A stretch of 6,809 nucleotides of DNA from an uncultured Ruminococcus sp. (GCA_902762335.1 CACWNZ010000074.1:1-6809); one strand, 5' to 3'. Counted from the first letter of the stretch, positions 1 to 5,813 are shown. A program made the numbers and translations. The notes: generated from the sequence alone by a model not told the origin.

Positions 1-7
1 CTGGGTA

Positions 8-40
8 GGGGACGCCCTCCCTTGCAGGGCGTCCCCTCTT
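8..40 (+). terminator. GC-rich hairpin, possible terminator of an upstream gene
   Basis: Positions 8-18 pair perfectly with 26-36 (11 bp, starting with four G-C pairs) around a 7-nt loop. Only a short TCTT follows, so as an intrinsic terminator it is weak. It could end a gene lying left of the window, or simply be the first member of the hairpin cluster that continues to position 171. The pairing is seen directly; the terminator role is inferred. Confidence 0.4.
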
Positions 41-171
41 CCAAAAACAGTCCACCGGACTGTTTTTGGAATTCACCCTTTCCCAACGCTCTCAGGCAAA
101 AGAATTTCGCGCTCTGCGGAGCGCGACCAAAGGCTCTGCCTTTGGAAACCGCAAGCCTTTGAAAAGGCTTG
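40..171. repeat. cluster of four consecutive perfect inverted repeats
   Basis: Four further hairpins follow the first one. Positions 40-53 pair with 57-70 (14 bp, 3-nt loop), 107-114 with 119-126 (8 bp, loop TGCG), 127-134 with 138-145 (8 bp, loop TCT), and 152-159 with 164-171 (8 bp, 4-nt loop). The third and fourth abut with no gap. The stretch holds no convincing coding frame. From memory, similar hairpin strings are dispersed between genes in Ruminococcus-like genomes, so this may be a REP-like intergenic repeat. The dispersal cannot be seen in a single window. Confidence 0.7.
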
Positions 172-224
172 AGCGAAACTTTTGTGTTTTTTGCGACGAT
201 TTGAAAAGAATGAGGTAGATCAAC

Positions 225-1451
225 ATGGCATTTACAAAAAGAGAGTATCCGACGATAACTATAACCAAAAAGGCTGAGACGAGCCTTATAGGCGGGCATC
301 CGTGGGTGTTTGACGGCGAACTGACCGCTTTTGACGGCAGAGCCGAAAACGGCGGGCTTGTTGACGTGCTGTCGCCAAAGGGCAGATACCTCGGCACGGG
401 CTTCTATAACGATAACTCAAAGATAAAGATAAGACTTATCTCGACCAACGCTAACGACAGATTTGATGAGGCATTCTTTGAAAGGCGCATACGCTATGCG
501 TGGGATTACCGCAAGACCGTTATGCGGGACGATATAGGCTCGTGCAGGGTCATATTCGGAGAAGCCGATACCTTCCCCGGACTGACCGTGGATAAATTCG
601 GGGATATACTCGTAACACAGACCCTCTCCCTCGGTATAGAGCAGAGAAAGGATATTATCTTCCCCCTGCTGTATAAGGTGCTCACAGAGGACGGGCAGAG
701 GATAAGCGGCATTTTTGAGAGAAACGACGTCGCTATCCGTGAGCTTGAGGGTATGCAGCAGAACAAGGGCTTCTATATCCATGAGGGTATACCCGTACCC
801 GACAGCACAAGTACCGTTATAACCGAAAACGGCATTAAATATAATGTAGATTTTGAGAACGGACAGAAAACAGGCTTTTTCCTCGACCAGAAATACAACA
901 GACTTGCGGTTTCAAGGCTTGCAAGGGGCAGAAAGGTCCTCGACTGCTTCACGCATACGGGCTCGTTCGCTCTCAATGCCGTAAAGGGCGGCGCAGAGCA
1001 CGTCTGCGCGGTGGATATATCCGAGGATGCCGTTGAAATGGCAAGGGCGAATGCGGCGCTCAACGGCTTTGAGGATAAAATGAGCTTCAGGGCGGCTAAC
1101 GTGTTTGAGCTTCTGCCCGAGCTTACCGCAAAGGACGGCTTCGACTTTATTATCCTTGACCCGCCCGCCTTCACAAAGTCGCGCTCTACCGTGGACAGCG
1201 CCATGAGGGGCTATAAGGAGATAAATCTCAGAGCCATGAAGCTGCTCCCGAGGGGCGGATATCTTGCCACCTGCTCCTGCTCGCATTTCATGAAGGACGA
1301 GCTTTTCAGAACGATGCTTCGCAGCGCCGCATTTGATGCTCACGTTTCACTTCGGCAGATAGAGGCAAGACAGCAGGCACCCGACCACCCGATATTATGG
1401 AACGTACCCGAGACGGATTATCTCAAATTCTATATCTTCCAGGTGGTCTGA
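225..1451 (+). CDS. rlmI: class I SAM-dependent rRNA (cytosine-C5) methyltransferase, RlmI family
   Basis: The 408-residue protein has the RlmI/YccW layout and a length close to E. coli RlmI (about 396). An N-terminal PUA-type RNA-binding region spans about 1-75 (HPWVFDGEL near 25-33). A middle domain follows, then a C-terminal Rossmann methyltransferase fold. Visible motifs are GQKTGFFLDQ (213-222), SAM-binding motif I VLDCFTHTGSFAL (238-250), the acidic VDIS (263-266), motif IV LDPPAF (311-316), and TCSCSH (349-354), whose cysteines are candidates for the m5C nucleophile. In E. coli the enzyme makes m5C1962 in 23S rRNA; the same target here is inferred. The start is supported by GAGGT at 212-216, eight nucleotides before the ATG. 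The gene stands alone: hairpins precede it, no clear terminator follows, and a new promoter lies downstream. Related paralogues such as RlmK-like or RsmB-like enzymes fit the motifs less well. Confidence 0.9.
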   Translation: MAFTKREYPTITITKKAETSLIGGHPWVFDGELTAFDGRAENGGLVDVLSPKGRYLGTGFYNDNSKIKIRLISTNANDRFDEAFFERRIRYAWDYRKTVMRDDIGSCRVIFGEADTFPGLTVDKFGDILVTQTLSLGIEQRKDIIFPLLYKVLTEDGQRISGIFERNDVAIRELEGMQQNKGFYIHEGIPVPDSTSTVITENGIKYNVDFENGQKTGFFLDQKYNRLAVSRLARGRKVLDCFTHTGSFALNAVKGGAEHVCAVDISEDAVEMARANAALNGFEDKMSFRAANVFELLPELTAKDGFDFIILDPPAFTKSRSTVDSAMRGYKEINLRAMKLLPRGGYLATCSCSHFMKDELFRTMLRSAAFDAHVSLRQIEARQQAPDHPILWNVPETDYLKFYIFQVV

Positions 1452-1498
1452 AAAATTCATATTTTTTGCCATGAGGAAATAAAAGGCAGTCTGTTTTC

Positions 1499-1527
1499 TT
1501 TACTTTTTCACGGTAATATGGTATAAT
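1499..1527 (+). promoter_or_regulatory. sigma-A promoter for the three-gene unknown operon
   Basis: A perfect -10 TATAAT at 1522-1527 carries an extended -10 TG at 1519-1520. It sits 17 nt after a -35-like TTTACT (1499-1504, four of six consensus bases). Transcription would start near 1534, giving a leader of about 40 nt. An imperfect 7-bp dyad (1511-1517 with 1526-1532, one G-T pair) straddles the -10 and could be an operator, although it is short. Confidence 0.75.
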
Positions 1528-1560
1528 TGCCGTATAACGAAAAAACGATCATATTTGAGC

Positions 1561-1565
1561 GGAGG
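1561..1565 (+). promoter_or_regulatory. ribosome binding site that selects ATG 1577
   Basis: GGAGG lies 11 nt before ATG 1577. An in-frame GTG at 1565 gives a longer frame, but it overlaps this Shine-Dalgarno sequence and so cannot use it. ATG 1577 (or, less likely, ATG 1583) is therefore the probable start. Confidence 0.65.
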
Positions 1566-1576
1566 TGTATGAAGGT

Positions 1577-2089
1577 ATGGCTATGCCGATATTTGCGTTT
1601 CTACTTTTAGGGATAATGCTGTTTGCCTTTGCGGCTATCGCATTTTTCTTTTTCGTCTTTGACCACCGCGATAAGCTCTATACCTACGATGACGACCCGC
1701 TTGTAAACAGCAATACCTTTGACTGTGAATTTTCCCGTATCGGCGGCTCCGAAAACGAGCACACCGCCATAAAGATCTCCGTGAAGGACGGCAAGGCGAG
1801 GCTTTTCTACAGCTTCAGACCGACAAACGGCGCGCCGACCGAGAAGAAGGAGCTTGATCTGCCCGACGATGCCGCAGACAAGCTTAAGGCGATATACAGA
1901 GAGCACTGCGTACCCGTGCTCGTCGACTGTATGAACAGAGAAGAGATCGCTCTCGATGCCCCGTCCGAGCTTATAATCTACAGCGCGGGCGAAAATTCAT
2001 ATACCCTCAGCAAGGATCAGCTCCTTCCCGAAAAGGACAGAGGTATCTTTTCCGAAACGGAGCAGCTTATGAGATCCTACATTATATAA
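1577..2089 (+). CDS. membrane-anchored protein of unknown function
   Basis: I do not recognise this 170-residue protein. Residues 4-28 form one strongly hydrophobic segment (leucine, phenylalanine and alanine rich, with a run of four phenylalanines at 23-26) followed by DHRDK. It is probably a single N-terminal membrane anchor or uncleaved signal, since no signal-peptidase or lipobox site is evident. The remaining roughly 140 residues are soluble and mixed alpha/beta. They include an amphipathic helix near 97-110 (DDAADKLKAIYREH) and three cysteines at 50, 111 and 118. There is no enzymatic motif. The gene is first in an operon driven by the promoter at 1499-1527 and lies 53 nt before the next gene. 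The side of the membrane on which the soluble part lies is uncertain. Confidence 0.75.
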   Translation: MAMPIFAFLLLGIMLFAFAAIAFFFFVFDHRDKLYTYDDDPLVNSNTFDCEFSRIGGSENEHTAIKISVKDGKARLFYSFRPTNGAPTEKKELDLPDDAADKLKAIYREHCVPVLVDCMNREEIALDAPSELIIYSAGENSYTLSKDQLLPEKDRGIFSETEQLMRSYII

Positions 2090-2142
2090 GGCAAAACAGC
2101 AGTATTGCTGTCAGATAATTAAAATATAAAGGAGATGCGATA

Positions 2143-2703
2143 ATGGGTCTTTTTGATAATTTCAGCAATCCGTTTTCATCTGCCCCGCAGCAGCCCGCTC
2201 AGAGCGGCAACAGGAGCGTCGATGTGGTGTTCGGCACTTTGCCCGAGAGCGTGGAGCAGTTCAGATCGCTCCCGCAGGCAGCTATGACTACTCCCTTCGA
2301 TACCGCCGCACTTACCGTGCTTGCATTCTGTTTATATCCGCAGAACAAAGAGGCGTCGCTTGCAATGGTAGACTTCCTCAAGGGACCGAAGCCCCTCACA
2401 CCTTACGAAAAGCAGTTCATTCAGGATCGCTTCAGCGGCGCCGACTATATCCCGAGGTCGTATTTCAAGGGCGCAACCCCTCAGAACGACTATCAGCCCT
2501 CGCAGCCCTATACCGTCACGGTATCGGAGAATCCCTATTCATACCAGAACGAGAACTACGCAAAGCTGTTTATCCGTTCAGGCGGCGCTGACAGTCCCCG
2601 CGAGGTGCTCATGAGAAAGGCTAAGGACGGCAAGTGGTATCTGTGGGAGCAGTTCATTCTCGTAGGTATCCGTCAGCCCGAAAGCTCCAATCCGTGGGCG
2701 TGA
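2143..2703 (+). CDS. DUF6935-like protein of unknown function
   Basis: The 186-residue protein has no signal peptide or membrane segment. A flexible N-terminus rich in Ser, Pro, Gln and Asn (about 1-25, opening MGLFDNF) leads into a compact domain. Recognisable blocks are LPQAAMTTPFDTAALTVLAF (43-62), FLKGPKPLTPYEKQFIQDRF (78-97), YFKGATPQNDY (107-117), QPYTVTVSENPYSY (121-134) and a C-terminal IRQPESSNPWA (176-186). This pattern resembles an uncharacterised family common in Clostridia that I recall as DUF6935; the family number is from memory. The biochemical role is unknown. Within the protein, Lys-Trp-Tyr-Leu-Trp-Glu (164-169) suggests a beta-sheet core. The start has a clear GGAG at 2131-2134, eight nucleotides upstream. 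It sits between the membrane protein gene and the lipocalin-like gene, which suggests co-expression. Confidence 0.85.
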   Translation: MGLFDNFSNPFSSAPQQPAQSGNRSVDVVFGTLPESVEQFRSLPQAAMTTPFDTAALTVLAFCLYPQNKEASLAMVDFLKGPKPLTPYEKQFIQDRFSGADYIPRSYFKGATPQNDYQPSQPYTVTVSENPYSYQNENYAKLFIRSGGADSPREVLMRKAKDGKWYLWEQFILVGIRQPESSNPWA

Positions 2704-2725
2704 ATATGATCTGAGAGGTGAGGAT

Positions 2726-3145
2726 ATGGATATTACGGGAATATGGAAAATAAAAGAAGCGCTCAGGTTCAACGATAACTACGAGCGCGAGTGGGTGAGC
2801 GTTGAAAGCATACTTGCGGACGAAAACACGGACCCGTCCGACAAGAGGATGCTCGGCTCAAAGGTGCTTTTTGACGTGGACGGCTTTATAAAGATGATGA
2901 TGCCCGTTCCTGAGGACATACCGCAGGAAGAGATAGACGAGGCTCTTGCCTCGGGAGAGCTTGAGCTGTACGGCGATAATATGATGGTCTATGAAAAATA
3001 TCCCTATAAGACCGAGGACGGAAAGCTTATGTTCAGAACGAACGTAAGGGGCGAGATACTCGGCGAGGAAATTGACCCGTGGGCGGAGATAAAAGAAGCA
3101 GACGGAATTCTTGAGTTCTTTGCCTATCATCTTGAAAAGGAATAA
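2726..3145 (+). CDS. small acidic lipocalin-like protein of unknown function
   Basis: The 139-residue, strongly acidic protein is probably cytoplasmic, as it lacks a signal peptide. It opens with DITGIWKIKEAL (2-13). The G-x-W near the N-terminus followed by alternating strands resembles the entry of lipocalin-like beta-barrels. Later strands include KVLFDVDGFIKMMMPVP (46-62), NMMVYEKYPY (85-94), KLMFRTNVRGEILGEE (100-115) and ILEFFAYHLEKE (128-139). A helix probably spans PQEEIDEALASGE (66-78). Comparable small proteins occur in Oscillospiraceae as hypothetical proteins; no ligand or role can be read from the sequence, and the lipocalin link rests on fold style alone. GAGG at 2715-2718 precedes the ATG by seven nucleotides. 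It follows the DUF6935-like gene by 22 nt and ends 10 nt before a terminator, so it closes the operon. Confidence 0.8.
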   Translation: MDITGIWKIKEALRFNDNYEREWVSVESILADENTDPSDKRMLGSKVLFDVDGFIKMMMPVPEDIPQEEIDEALASGELELYGDNMMVYEKYPYKTEDGKLMFRTNVRGEILGEEIDPWAEIKEADGILEFFAYHLEKE

Positions 3146-3155
3146 CAAAAATCAC

Positions 3156-3185
3156 GGAGCGTCGGCAAAATGCCGGCGCTCCTTT
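3156..3185. terminator. bidirectional terminator between convergent genes
   Basis: Positions 3156-3167 pair with 3171-3182 in a 12-bp stem (one T-G pair) with a three-A loop. On the plus strand TTT follows directly. On the minus strand a five-T run follows after four nucleotides (complement of 3147-3151). It occupies the 42-nt gap between the plus-strand operon ending at 3145 and spoIVB, whose stop is at 3188-3190, and so can serve both. Confidence 0.8.
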
Positions 3186-3187
3186 GC

Positions 3188-4375
3188 TCATTGCAGGAAT
3201 ACCGCATAGCCCCTTGAGGGGTCGTTTACAAAAACGTGGGTAAGAGCGCCGCAAAGCCTGCCGTTCTGTATTATCGGGCTTCCGCTCATGCCCTGAACTA
3301 TCCCGCCCGTTCTGTCCAGCAGGCGCTTATCGGTTATTCTCACTATCATATTTTTGCACGACGAGCTGTCGTTATAGCTTATCTCCTCTATCTCAATGCA
3401 GTATTCCTCGGGCTCACTGCCCTCTATTGTTGTGAGCATCGTCGCGGGACCTCGCACGATCTCCTGCTTGAAGGCAAGCGGCAGGACTCTGCCGTTTTTG
3501 GGATACTCTCTCAGTCTGCCCTTAACGCCTTTTTCGGTGTTTTCGGTCAGACTGCCAAGCGGCGTTCCGCTACTGAAGTCGCCCGACAGGGTCCCGGGCG
3601 AGCCGCAGGTGCTCGGTATGACAGTATTTATATCTACCCCGGTTATCTCACCCCTGAGCAGCGGCATAAGACAGCCGCTCGTGCTGTCGCAGATACCGTG
3701 ACCCAGCCCCGCAAATCTGCCGTCAGAGGGGTCGATATAGGTCATGGTGCCTATGCCCGCTATGCTGTCACGCACGTTCACGCCGAGCCTGTATTTACCC
3801 GTAATGCTGTCCCTTGCGGGTATTGGCTTACAGGTGAATACTCTGCCGTCACGCTTTACGTCTATGCTCAGAGCCTTGCCCCCGCTCTGTTCGGCGGCGG
3901 CGCTGAGCTGCTCGTTCGTGCGCAGAGGAACACCGTTCACCGCAAGCAGAACATCACCGCCCCTTATTCCCGAGCTTTCGGCAGGAGAAAGGCTGCCCTC
4001 GTCGGTACAGACCGGAGCCGTAGATGCCGCAACGAGCCCTTCGGTATAGAGCCTTATGCCAAAGGGCTGACCGCCGACGATAACGTTTCTTCTGTCGGTC
4101 AGCTCAACGCTTACCTCCTTGACGGGGAAGAAGCCGAGCATCATCAGCCGCGCATCAAGGAGCCTGCTCTGTGCGCAGGTATCGAAGGAGGCGGGCATGG
4201 TCCTGTCCTCGGGATAGCTCAGTGTCAGCGGCAGAGGGCTGTCCGTGACCGGATTATCCGGCGAGGACATAACGAGTCTGTCGGGCATGAGCAGGTCTGC
4301 CGCGCCTGCGCAAATAAACAGGGCGCAAAGCAGAGGTGTTATACACACTACAAAGCGCCTGATGCTTCGTTTCAT
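3188..4375 (-). CDS. spoIVB: SpoIVB serine peptidase (family S55), sporulation signalling protease
   Basis: SpoIVB is made in the forespore, crosses to the intermembrane space, and triggers pro-sigma-K processing through SpoIVFA/BofA (B. subtilis knowledge). From ATG 4375 the protein has 395 residues (B. subtilis: about 426). It shows a hydrophobic N-terminal membrane/secretion segment (about 8-28), a PDZ domain (about 105-185, with AESSGIRGGDVLLAVNGVPL at 132-151) and the peptidase domain. His226 in GLGHGICD and Ser364 in GMSGSP match the known catalytic residues. Asp349 lies 15 residues before the serine, the same spacing I recall for the B. subtilis acidic residue. The frame is open upstream to 4462, but ATG 4375 has AGGTGG seven nucleotides before it, and the longer start would fall upstream of the predicted promoter's transcription start. 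The C-terminus (GYAVFLQ) stops a few residues short of the usual family ending. The usual neighbours recN and spo0A are not in this window. Confidence 0.95.
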   Translation of the reverse strand: MKRSIRRFVVCITPLLCALFICAGAADLLMPDRLVMSSPDNPVTDSPLPLTLSYPEDRTMPASFDTCAQSRLLDARLMMLGFFPVKEVSVELTDRRNVIVGGQPFGIRLYTEGLVAASTAPVCTDEGSLSPAESSGIRGGDVLLAVNGVPLRTNEQLSAAAEQSGGKALSIDVKRDGRVFTCKPIPARDSITGKYRLGVNVRDSIAGIGTMTYIDPSDGRFAGLGHGICDSTSGCLMPLLRGEITGVDINTVIPSTCGSPGTLSGDFSSGTPLGSLTENTEKGVKGRLREYPKNGRVLPLAFKQEIVRGPATMLTTIEGSEPEEYCIEIEEISYNDSSSCKNMIVRITDKRLLDRTGGIVQGMSGSPIIQNGRLCGALTHVFVNDPSRGYAVFLQ

Positions 4376-4382
4376 AGATCTG

Positions 4383-4388
4383 CCACCT
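4383..4388 (-). promoter_or_regulatory. spoIVB ribosome binding site, fixes start at 4375
   Basis: Read on the minus strand, AAAGGTGG ends seven nucleotides before ATG 4375. No comparable site precedes the alternative upstream ATG at 4462, so the shorter 395-residue form is preferred. Confidence 0.8.
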
Positions 4389-4442
4389 TTGAAAGCGGTC
4401 TTAGCCGCAATAGATCTTGCTGCGCTTATCTGCGCACGGTTA

Positions 4443-4472
4443 TAGTATCTGCAAAAATGCACAAATTAATCA
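4443..4472 (-). promoter_or_regulatory. sigma-G-like forespore promoter of spoIVB
   Basis: On the minus strand TGATTA (4472-4467) is separated by 17 nt from GATACTA (4449-4443). Against the Bacillus sigma-G pattern (TGAATA, 17-18 nt, CATACTA) this matches five of six and six of seven bases. Transcription would begin near 4435, about 60 nt before the spoIVB start. Known spoIVB genes are expressed from sigma-F/sigma-G promoters, so the match is biologically sensible. The site is predicted only. Confidence 0.6.
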
Positions 4473-4545
4473 TAGGTACCTTTGGAAATGAGCGCAGAAT
4501 CTTCGTCAGAACTGACAAAGTTCAGGTAATTTTTTTGTGAGTGTG

Positions 4546-4575
4546 TTGACAAGCGCAGAGCAAAGCTGTTAAAAT
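4546..4575 (+). promoter_or_regulatory. strong sigma-A promoter of the yicC-remA-gmk-rpoZ-priA operon
   Basis: A perfect -35 TTGACA (4546-4551) is followed after 18 nt by TAAAAT (4570-4575), five of six consensus bases, with an extended -10 TG at 4567-4568. A run of seven T at 4530-4536 lies just upstream and could act as an UP-like element. Transcription would start near 4582, leaving a leader of about 75 nt before yicC. Confidence 0.8.
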
Positions 4576-4585
4576 GAATTGTTGA

Positions 4586-4619
4586 AGAACGTATGAGCCT
4601 GATGAGGAGGATACGTTTT
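4586..4619 (+). other. hairpin in the yicC leader with a GAGGAGG loop
   Basis: Positions 4586-4594 can pair with 4611-4619 (9 bp including one G-T pair) around a 16-nt loop. The loop holds GAGGAGG at 4604-4610, a textbook Shine-Dalgarno sequence with no start codon at a usable distance. It lies about 50 nt before the yicC start, just after the predicted transcription start. The role is unknown; it may protect the 5' end, sequester the purine tract, or be a regulatory site. Confidence 0.4.
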
Positions 4620-4642
4620 CAGAGCACTAAAATAATATTATG

Positions 4643-4654
4643 AAAAGATGTGAT
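4643..4654 (+). promoter_or_regulatory. non-canonical extended Shine-Dalgarno that selects GTG 4659
   Basis: The sequence AAAAGATGTGAT aligns with the full anti-Shine-Dalgarno complement (AAAGGAGGTGAT) with two mismatches, leaving four nucleotides to GTG 4659. It lacks a GGAGG core. TGTGATAA occurs twice (4649-4656 and 4658-4665), so there are two in-frame GTG codons; the first lies inside this site, which favours the second as the start. Confidence 0.5.
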
Positions 4655-4658
4655 AACT

Positions 4659-5537
4659 GTGATAAGAAGTATGACGGGTTACGGCAGATTTGAGGGTCTT
4701 ATCAACGGCAGACAGACCGTTTTTGAGATCAAGGCCGTAAACCACCGTTTCTTTGAGCTGCAGTGCCGTTTGCCGAGAGGCTGCGGCTTTCTTGAAGAAA
4801 CCGTAAAGGAGCTTGTATCGAGATATGCGTCAAGGGGCAAGATCGACGTCTACGTTTCCGTTGAGGCGGACGATAATCTTGAGGCGGAGGTAAAGATAAA
4901 CCATTCGCTCGCTTCGGGCTATCTCAGGGCGCTCAGAGAGCTCTGCGCCGAATATGAGTTGAGGGACGATATCTCCGTTTCTCTGCTTTCGAGGTACACC
5001 GATATTTTCACGGTGACGAAGGCTCCCGAGAATGAGGAAACTCTCAAGGAGATAGTTCTTGAGGCAGGAGAAAAGGCGATAGCCGAATTCATGGCTATGC
5101 GTGAGCGCGAGGGCGAGAAGCTTGCCGAGGACGTTCTTGAGCACGGCAGAAGGATAATCTCGCTTGTAGACGAGATAGACGAGCGTTCACCCGTTACCTT
5201 GGAGGAATACAGGAACAAGCTGTACGACAGGCTGAAGGAGGTGCTCGGCGACACGGGCATAGACCCGCAGCGGATACTCACCGAGGCTGCTATCTTTGCC
5301 GATAAGACCGCCGTAAGCGAGGAGACCGTGAGACTGAGGAGCCATTTTTCACAGCTTGAGGAAATGCTGAAAAAGAGTGAGCCCGTGGGAAGAAAGCTTG
5401 ACTTCATCGTTCAGGAGATGAACAGAGAGGCAAATACGACGGGCTCAAAGGTCTGCGACGCCCGGCTTGCGCATAAGGTGGTCGAGATCAAGTCCGAGAT
5501 AGAGAAGATAAGAGAGCAGATACAAAATATTGAGTAA
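4659..5537 (+). CDS. yicC: YicC family endoribonuclease (YloC orthologue)
   Basis: YicC proteins are endoribonucleases; E. coli YicC has been linked to degradation of the small RNA RyhB. The 292-residue length is normal for the family. The N-terminal YicC domain starts with the hallmark MIRSMTGYGR (1-10), followed by EIKAVNHRFFELQCRLP (23-39) and RGKIDVYVSVE (59-69). A helical, charged middle region spans about 130-245. The C-terminal DUF1732 domain carries the conserved GRKLDFIVQEMNREANTTGS (244-263) and ends in a predicted coiled segment (274-292). The start is taken as GTG 4659 because it yields the family's usual N-terminus; GTG 4650 would add three residues. It is first in the operon, directly behind the promoter at 4546-4575, and lies 12 nt before remA. 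The same yicC-remA-gmk-rpoZ order is known in B. subtilis (yloC). Confidence 0.93.
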   Translation: MIRSMTGYGRFEGLINGRQTVFEIKAVNHRFFELQCRLPRGCGFLEETVKELVSRYASRGKIDVYVSVEADDNLEAEVKINHSLASGYLRALRELCAEYELRDDISVSLLSRYTDIFTVTKAPENEETLKEIVLEAGEKAIAEFMAMREREGEKLAEDVLEHGRRIISLVDEIDERSPVTLEEYRNKLYDRLKEVLGDTGIDPQRILTEAAIFADKTAVSEETVRLRSHFSQLEEMLKKSEPVGRKLDFIVQEMNREANTTGSKVCDARLAHKVVEIKSEIEKIREQIQNIE

Positions 5538-5549
5538 CGGGGCGGTAAT

Positions 5550-5813
5550 ATGAGGCTTATAAATATCGGATACGGAAATATGCTTTCGTCATCAAGAATA
5601 ATAGCGATAGTCAGCCCCGAGGCCGCGCCTGTAAAAAGAATGATACAGAACGCAAGGGAAAAAGGAATGCTCATAGACGCTTCATGCGGAAGAAAGACTA
5701 AGGCTGTAATAGTTACCGACAGCGATCACGTCGTGCTCTCGGCGGTACAGCCCGAGACAGTTGCGCACCGTGTGAACGAGAGCAATGAGGAGGAAACGGC
5801 AAATGACAAATGA
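5550..5813 (+). CDS. remA: RemA/DUF370 DNA-binding regulator
   Basis: The 87-residue protein matches B. subtilis RemA almost end to end: INIGYGNMLSSSRIIAIVSP (4-23), APVKRMIQNAREKGMLIDAS (26-45), and SDHVVLSAVQPETVAHR (58-74). In Bacillus, RemA forms ring-shaped oligomers that bind DNA and activate biofilm-matrix and osmoprotection genes. Arg16 and Arg48 line up with arginines I recall as DNA-contacting there (Arg18 and Arg50), while the neighbouring Arg51 is Lys49 here. Many clostridia have this gene without the Bacillus matrix operons, so its targets in this organism are unknown. The upstream site is a GGCGGT variant, five nucleotides from the ATG. The last 11 nt overlap gmk, and the acidic C-terminal tail (NESNEEETANDK) contains the gmk ribosome binding site. 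Confidence 0.95.
   Translation: MRLINIGYGNMLSSSRIIAIVSPEAAPVKRMIQNAREKGMLIDASCGRKTKAVIVTDSDHVVLSAVQPETVAHRVNESNEEETANDK
5788..5793 (+). promoter_or_regulatory. gmk ribosome binding site inside remA
   Basis: AGGAGG lies nine nucleotides before ATG 5803. An earlier in-frame ATG at 5785 overlaps this site and would add MRRKRQ, so ATG 5803 is preferred. The overlap with the remA stop suggests coupled translation. Confidence 0.8.

Noticed and set aside
182..211. Possible rlmI promoter (TTGTGT with AAGAAT)
   Set aside because: Both boxes match poorly, and the transcription start would fall on or after the ribosome binding site.
1451..1490. Terminator for rlmI
   Set aside because: Only an A/T-only 6-bp stem (1451-1456 with 1461-1466) is found, with no GC-rich stem, so I do not call one.
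2096..2111. 6-bp hairpin between the first two genes of the unknown operon
   Set aside because: The stem is short with no T-run after it, so it is not a terminator; any processing role is speculation.
4507..4536. Weak hairpin followed by seven T upstream of the yicC promoter, terminator-like
   Set aside because: The stem has only 4-5 bp, and no plus-strand gene ends here; the T-run more likely belongs to the promoter's upstream region.
3236..4540. A 434-codon open frame on the plus strand opposite spoIVB
   Set aside because: It is antisense to a clear SpoIVB with intact catalytic motifs, has low-complexity basic composition without any family resemblance, and crosses the spoIVB promoter and intergenic region.
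4595..4620. CTGATGAGGAG in the yicC leader resembling the CUGAUGAG of a hammerhead ribozyme
   Set aside because: The matching GAAA strand, stem II and a cleavage-site stem are missing.
4593..4643. Short leader frame of 16 codons (MSLMRRIRFQ...) in frame with yicC
   Set aside because: No Shine-Dalgarno precedes its ATG and it lacks codon runs typical of attenuation peptides; chance is likely.
4640..4693. Short frame starting MKRCDNCDKKYDG, with a CxxC pair reminiscent of a zinc ribbon
   Set aside because: It overlaps the start of yicC in another frame, has no ribosome binding site, and ends after 17 codons.
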